Source of the DNA: an uncultured Candidatus Melainabacteria bacterium
GTDB taxonomy: Bacteria > Cyanobacteriota > Vampirovibrionia > Gastranaerophilales > Gastranaerophilaceae
Assembly: GCA_934754655.1 (NCBI GenBank)
Contig: CAKVIC010000006.1
Coordinates: forward strand, 41,732-105,731
DNA length: 64,000 bases
Direction of reading: 5' to 3'
In this document: positions 60,841 through 64,000 of the stretch, in pieces
How positions within the stretch are numbered: position 1 is the first letter of the stretch
Layout of the letters: each line of letters starts with the position of its first letter
Notes under the pieces: model-generated
Seen by the model: the letters and a program-made list of their open reading frames with translations, nothing else
Databases searched by the model: none
Told to the model about the DNA's origin: nothing
Translations under genes and position numbers: made by a program

Positions 60841-61686
60841 TCAGTTATTTAAAATTTCAGTATTTCCATTAAAAATTTTATTAACTAAAATATCTAAAAC
60901 ATCCTGTGGTTTAAAAATTTTTTTTAAATTAAACATTAGATTGTATGGAGAATTTTTATATGGATTTTTATTAAATTCTAATTTATTTAAATCTAAACTA
61001 TTTATAAAACGTCCACTTAAATCACAAGCAATTAAATCAAAAGAGTTCAATGATGCATATTTACACAATTTTTCTGAAATAATATTTTCAAATTTTTTTT
61101 TAAGTTGCATATTTGTAGTCTTATTATTTAATTTTGACAATTTTGAATAAAATAAATTTTCAGAATATTTTTTTAATAAATGTCCTCCATGAATAACATG
61201 ACTTATTTCGTGAAAAAAAGATTCTAAAAAATGATTTGTCACTGTATTGTTATAGAAATAATCATAATCACTAATTTCATCTAATTTATCCCATGGAAAA
61301 TCTTTATTAAATATAATACTTAATGCCGGTGTTATTTCTCTTGAATTTTTCTTTAGTTTGCAAGGTAAAAAATTAGTAAATCCATAAATTTGTGAAGAAT
61401 TGTCAACGAAATAATTTTCAAGATTATCAACAATAACATTAAGAGGACAAATTAGTGGTGTCCTATATTTTTTATTCAATTCCTGCATTAAATCTATAGT
61501 TTTTTGCATTGACCATGCAATAATTTTATTATTTGAAAAATCAGATTTAATTCCATACAGTTTGTTTAAATTTTTTTGAATTTTATTACAATCTGTTGCT
61601 TGAATTTCAGAAATAATTGCTTTTTTCAAACCACCATGAAAATTAAAATTATACCTTTTTTGAATATTACCTGAAACAGTATTCAT
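60841..61686 (-). CDS. Zincin-like protein with HEISH motif (operon gene 2)
   Basis: 281 residues. N-terminus MNTVSGNIQKRYNFNFHGGL fits the recurrent leader (an FNFHGG element near 13-18). At 159-163 HEISH, inside FFHEISHVIHGGHLL, is an HExxH zinc-protease motif with a helix before it; a second His at 166 and a downstream Glu are candidates for the third ligand. No family recognised and no signal peptide. Separated by 1 nt from gene 1 and 7 nt from gene 3. A protease processing members of the same system is a guess. Confidence 0.65.
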   Translation of the reverse strand: MNTVSGNIQKRYNFNFHGGLKKAIISEIQATDCNKIQKNLNKLYGIKSDFSNNKIIAWSMQKTIDLMQELNKKYRTPLICPLNVIVDNLENYFVDNSSQIYGFTNFLPCKLKKNSREITPALSIIFNKDFPWDKLDEISDYDYFYNNTVTNHFLESFFHEISHVIHGGHLLKKYSENLFYSKLSKLNNKTTNMQLKKKFENIISEKLCKYASLNSFDLIACDLSGRFINSLDLNKLEFNKNPYKNSPYNLMFNLKKIFKPQDVLDILVNKIFNGNTEILNN

Positions 61687-61687
61687 T

Positions 61688-62272
61688 TTAACCCAATAAA
61701 TCTGTTAAATTTTCAATTATATCAGAACCATTGTCACTTATATCAGCTGCAATGTCAGTTGTAGCTTCAATATTATCAACCAAATCATTACTTCCATCTA
61801 CTATTGACATTAATCCAGTATCAAGTTTTTTTGATTCAAATTTAGGTATTTCATCAAAAGATGTTGTTGTTAAAAGTTCTTCTACTTCATCACTACCTTT
61901 GAAAGTTGGAGCATAACCTATATAACCTGATTTACCAGAATTTTTTCCTGCATTCCATAACCCATTTATATATGATTGATTAATGGAACCCATATAATTG
62001 ATTTCTCTAGGGTCAATTGCTTTTTGCATTGATTCTGGTAATGAATCAAAAGCTTTAAGATTTTTTTCAACGATATAAGTTGAAGCTCCTTGACTTTCAC
62101 GTTCAAAATAAATATCGTTTAGTTTTTCCTTTGCAGTTTGATAATAACTTTTTAAATTTGTCGTTACAGATTTTTCAGTTACTTTTAGATTTTCAGTCAA
62201 CTTTTTCAAAGAATTTGATTTTGTTTTAATAATTTTTTGAGTAGGATAACCTACAATTGATAAAATTTTCAT
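61688..62272 (-). CDS. Small acidic-tailed protein, first gene of the AAA operon
   Basis: 194 residues from the ATG at 62272, chosen for GGGGTG 7 nt upstream and because it gives the leader MKILSIVGYPTQKIIKTKSN; a GTG at 62299 is also in frame. Basic N-terminal half with coiled-coil character, a Gly/Asn-rich centre (AGKNSGKSGYIGYAPTFKGS) and an acidic C-terminus (IEATTDIAADISDNGSDIIE). No family recognised. It begins the seven-gene operon and may be its substrate or regulator. Confidence 0.6.
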   Translation of the reverse strand: MKILSIVGYPTQKIIKTKSNSLKKLTENLKVTEKSVTTNLKSYYQTAKEKLNDIYFERESQGASTYIVEKNLKAFDSLPESMQKAIDPREINYMGSINQSYINGLWNAGKNSGKSGYIGYAPTFKGSDEVEELLTTTSFDEIPKFESKKLDTGLMSIVDGSNDLVDNIEATTDIAADISDNGSDIIENLTDLLG

Positions 62273-62299
62273 AATTATACACCCCATTTCACATATCAC

Positions 62300-62340
62300 A
62301 ATATATACGTTAACATATCAATTTATGCTGTCAAGAAAAT
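62300..62340 (-). promoter_or_regulatory. Possible promoter region of the AAA operon
   Basis: Minus strand TTGACA (62334-62329) is a perfect -35 box; the best -10 at standard spacing is the weak TAACGT. A 7-bp word GATATGT occurs twice, 22 bp apart, between it and the gene, possibly a regulator site. Confidence 0.4.
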
Positions 62341-62398
62341 ATTATATTTTTCGCAAATTGTTACATTTATCTGCTTTTTGTAAAGATTTTTTACGAAC

Positions 62399-62428
62399 TT
62401 GACTTGTTTTTGGTAAGATTAAAATAAT
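62399..62428 (+). promoter_or_regulatory. Promoter of the symporter gene
   Basis: TTGACT (62399-62404) followed at 18 bp by AATAAT (62423-62428), within an AT-rich divergent region shared with the AAA operon. Confidence 0.5.
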
Positions 62429-62464
62429 AGCGAAATTTGAATGCAAGTAGAGGGAAAAGAAATT

Positions 62465-63967
62465 ATGAAAAAATTATTAATGGCGTTTACCACTTTGTTA
62501 ATTACACTGCAGTCAGTTTCAGCAATGACAGTTGATGAATTCATTGATAGGCACATTGCTCCGGTTACTGACAGAATTGCAGATGTGATTTTTTACTCGG
62601 TACCCGTTGCTGGTGGGAAAATTCCATTAATTATTTTTTGGATTTTATTTGCTGGTATATTTTTTACAATATACTATAAAGGTATTTCTATTTGGGGATT
62701 AAAGCACGCAATTGACAATCTTTTGAAAAAACCTGAAAAAAGTCATGACGGTTGCGGTGAAGTTAGTTCATTTCAAGCTTTAGCAACTGCGCTATCAGGT
62801 ACTATCGGTATTGGTAGTATTGCCGGCGTTGCGCTTTCTATATCTATTGGTGGCCCAGGTGCCGCGTTTTGGATATTCTTTGGCGCAATTTTAGGTATGT
62901 CTATAAAATTTGTTGAAGCAACTTTGGCTGTTAAATACAGAAGATTTAACCTTGATGGTTCTGTATCAGGTGGTCCAATGCATTACATTGCCCATGGTTT
63001 AACTCGTCGCAAATTACGTTGGTTAGGGCAACCGCTTTCCGTAATATTTGCAATGCTTTGTATTGGTGGCGGTATCACTGGCGGTAATATGATTCAAATT
63101 AATCAAACTGCAGAACAAATTATTTTTATAACAGGCGGTTCACACAGTATTTTCCACGGTTATGCTTGGGTTATTGGTTTAGTTTGTGCGGTATTAATTG
63201 GTTTAGTTGTTGTCGGTGGTATTAAGAGTATAGCTAAAGTTACAACTATTTTAACTCCTACAATGTGCGCTATGTACATTATTTCAGGCTTGATTGTAAT
63301 CTTTGCTAATTTTACAAACATACCTCATGCGTTAAAATTAATCATGTGTGAGGCTTTTCATCCGACAGCCGTTGCAGGGGGCGTTTTTGGAACAATTATT
63401 ATTGGTTTAAGACGTTCTGTTCAATCTAACGAAGCCGGAACTGGTGCCGCTGCAATTGTTTATGCGACAGCTCAGTCAAAAGAGCCGGTATCACAAGGTT
63501 TTGTTGCATTGCTTGAAACGTTTTTAACAGGAATTTTATGTTTGTTTACATCTTTTGCAATTGTATTTTCAGGCACTTGTACACAAGCACTTCCTGAACC
63601 TGTAGGTATTGAATTAGCATCAAATGCTTTTAAATCAGTAATTCCATTTTTCCCAGTAATTCTTTCAATTATTGCGGTAATGTTTGCAGTTTCAACATTA
63701 ATTTCTTGGGCTTATTACGGTCAAAAAGCTTGGACTTTCTTGTTAGGCGAAGGAAAGAAACGCGTATTATTGTTTAATCTTATTTATTGCTTATTTATTG
63801 TAATTGGTTCTGCAATGAATGTTCAATCAATTCTTTATATAACAGATGCGATGATGATTTCAATGTGTGTTCCAAACATAATTGTACTTTACATCTTAGC
63901 TCCTGAAATAAGAAGAGATTTAAAAGATTATCTTGCACGACATAATATGAATTTTATTAAGTTTTAA
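62465..63967 (+). CDS. Alanine/glycine:cation symporter (AGCS family)
   Basis: 500 residues from the ATG at 62465 (AGAGGGAAAAGAAATT upstream; an in-frame ATG at 62441 lacks a site). Family signatures: SSFQALATALSGTIGIGSIA, GPGAAFWIFFGAILGMSIKF, GSVSGGPMHYIAHG, RSVQSNEAGTGAAAI, and about 10 membrane segments. The N-terminus also has a signal-anchor look (KKLLMAFTTLLITLQSVSA). Imports alanine or glycine with sodium or protons. Divergent from the AAA operon. Confidence 0.93.
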   Translation: MKKLLMAFTTLLITLQSVSAMTVDEFIDRHIAPVTDRIADVIFYSVPVAGGKIPLIIFWILFAGIFFTIYYKGISIWGLKHAIDNLLKKPEKSHDGCGEVSSFQALATALSGTIGIGSIAGVALSISIGGPGAAFWIFFGAILGMSIKFVEATLAVKYRRFNLDGSVSGGPMHYIAHGLTRRKLRWLGQPLSVIFAMLCIGGGITGGNMIQINQTAEQIIFITGGSHSIFHGYAWVIGLVCAVLIGLVVVGGIKSIAKVTTILTPTMCAMYIISGLIVIFANFTNIPHALKLIMCEAFHPTAVAGGVFGTIIIGLRRSVQSNEAGTGAAAIVYATAQSKEPVSQGFVALLETFLTGILCLFTSFAIVFSGTCTQALPEPVGIELASNAFKSVIPFFPVILSIIAVMFAVSTLISWAYYGQKAWTFLLGEGKKRVLLFNLIYCLFIVIGSAMNVQSILYITDAMMISMCVPNIIVLYILAPEIRRDLKDYLARHNMNFIKF

Positions 63968-64000
63968 ATAAAATTGTTTTAATAATAGAGTCAGGGCGGC

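Overview
The window is AT-rich (roughly 30% G+C by eye) and reads like a gut lineage of the non-photosynthetic Cyanobacteria, most likely Gastranaerophilales (Melainabacteria/Vampirovibrionia). This is inferred from several things together: a Gram-negative envelope (RND pump plus TolC-like channel), the Ycf46-like AAA ATPase with DUF1257/DUF2997-type partners that is otherwise typical of cyanobacteria and plastids, an anaerobic ribonucleotide reductase, type III export genes, and many small lineage-specific proteins with an Asn-rich N-terminus. No rRNA operon or other decisive marker is present.

Layout. 1-6600: tRNA-Asp followed by a decayed accessory region (5' fragment of a Mu-type transposase gene, a broken discoidin-like gene, repeat chimeras) that surrounds a four-domain CoA-disulfide/persulfide reductase and a divergent RHH-NifX-like fusion gene. 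6634-10536: minus-strand cluster of HhH membrane protein, radical SAM enzyme, Ycf46-like AAA ATPase, DUF1257-like and DUF2997-like proteins. 11346-13446: punA-rqcP-yqaA-yjbQ operon. 13588-15645: dispersed palindromic repeats and a tandemly duplicated, partly decayed two-gene module. 15675-22248: tripartite RND efflux system. 22260-27069: GH77-like enzyme, acyl-ACP thioesterase, mutarotase and a membrane protein. 27117-27373: a 257-bp hairpin-rich element with perfect 10-bp inverted ends. 27501-36197: rpsU, tRNA-Cys, dnaA, TPR protein, grpE-dnaJ, beta-propeller, O-methyltransferase, phosphohexomutase. 36328-36561: a candidate small RNA with its own promoter and terminator. 36854-38208: small lineage-specific genes. 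38554-43785: nrdD, prfB (with the programmed frameshift), tmk. 43917-48493: type III export core (two-SpoA switch protein, FliO, FliP, FliQ, FliR) interrupted by an ORF6N gene. 48589-53731: pilin-like protein, ABC permease, dprA, topA. 53734-62272: a seven-gene minus-strand operon with five AAA-type or AAA-derived proteins, a zincin-like protein and a small first gene. 62465-63967: AGCS-type symporter.

The most unusual content is the seven-gene AAA operon, in which ATPase motifs range from intact to erased, and an Asn-rich N-terminal leader (M-K/N/R-I, then often an N-F-x, S-F-G or F-K-G type motif within about 10-40 residues) that recurs on otherwise unrelated proteins: the AAA operon products, a GH77-like enzyme, a mutarotase and several small proteins. 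A common destination such as export or a shared assembly is a hypothesis only. Other points of interest are the RHH-NifX fusion with a palindrome over its promoter, the ORF6N insertion that duplicated the start of fliQ, the bounded small RNA, and the 257-bp structured element.

All calls come from reading the sequence and recalled family patterns; no database search was run. Residue numbers are approximate where no exact count is given.
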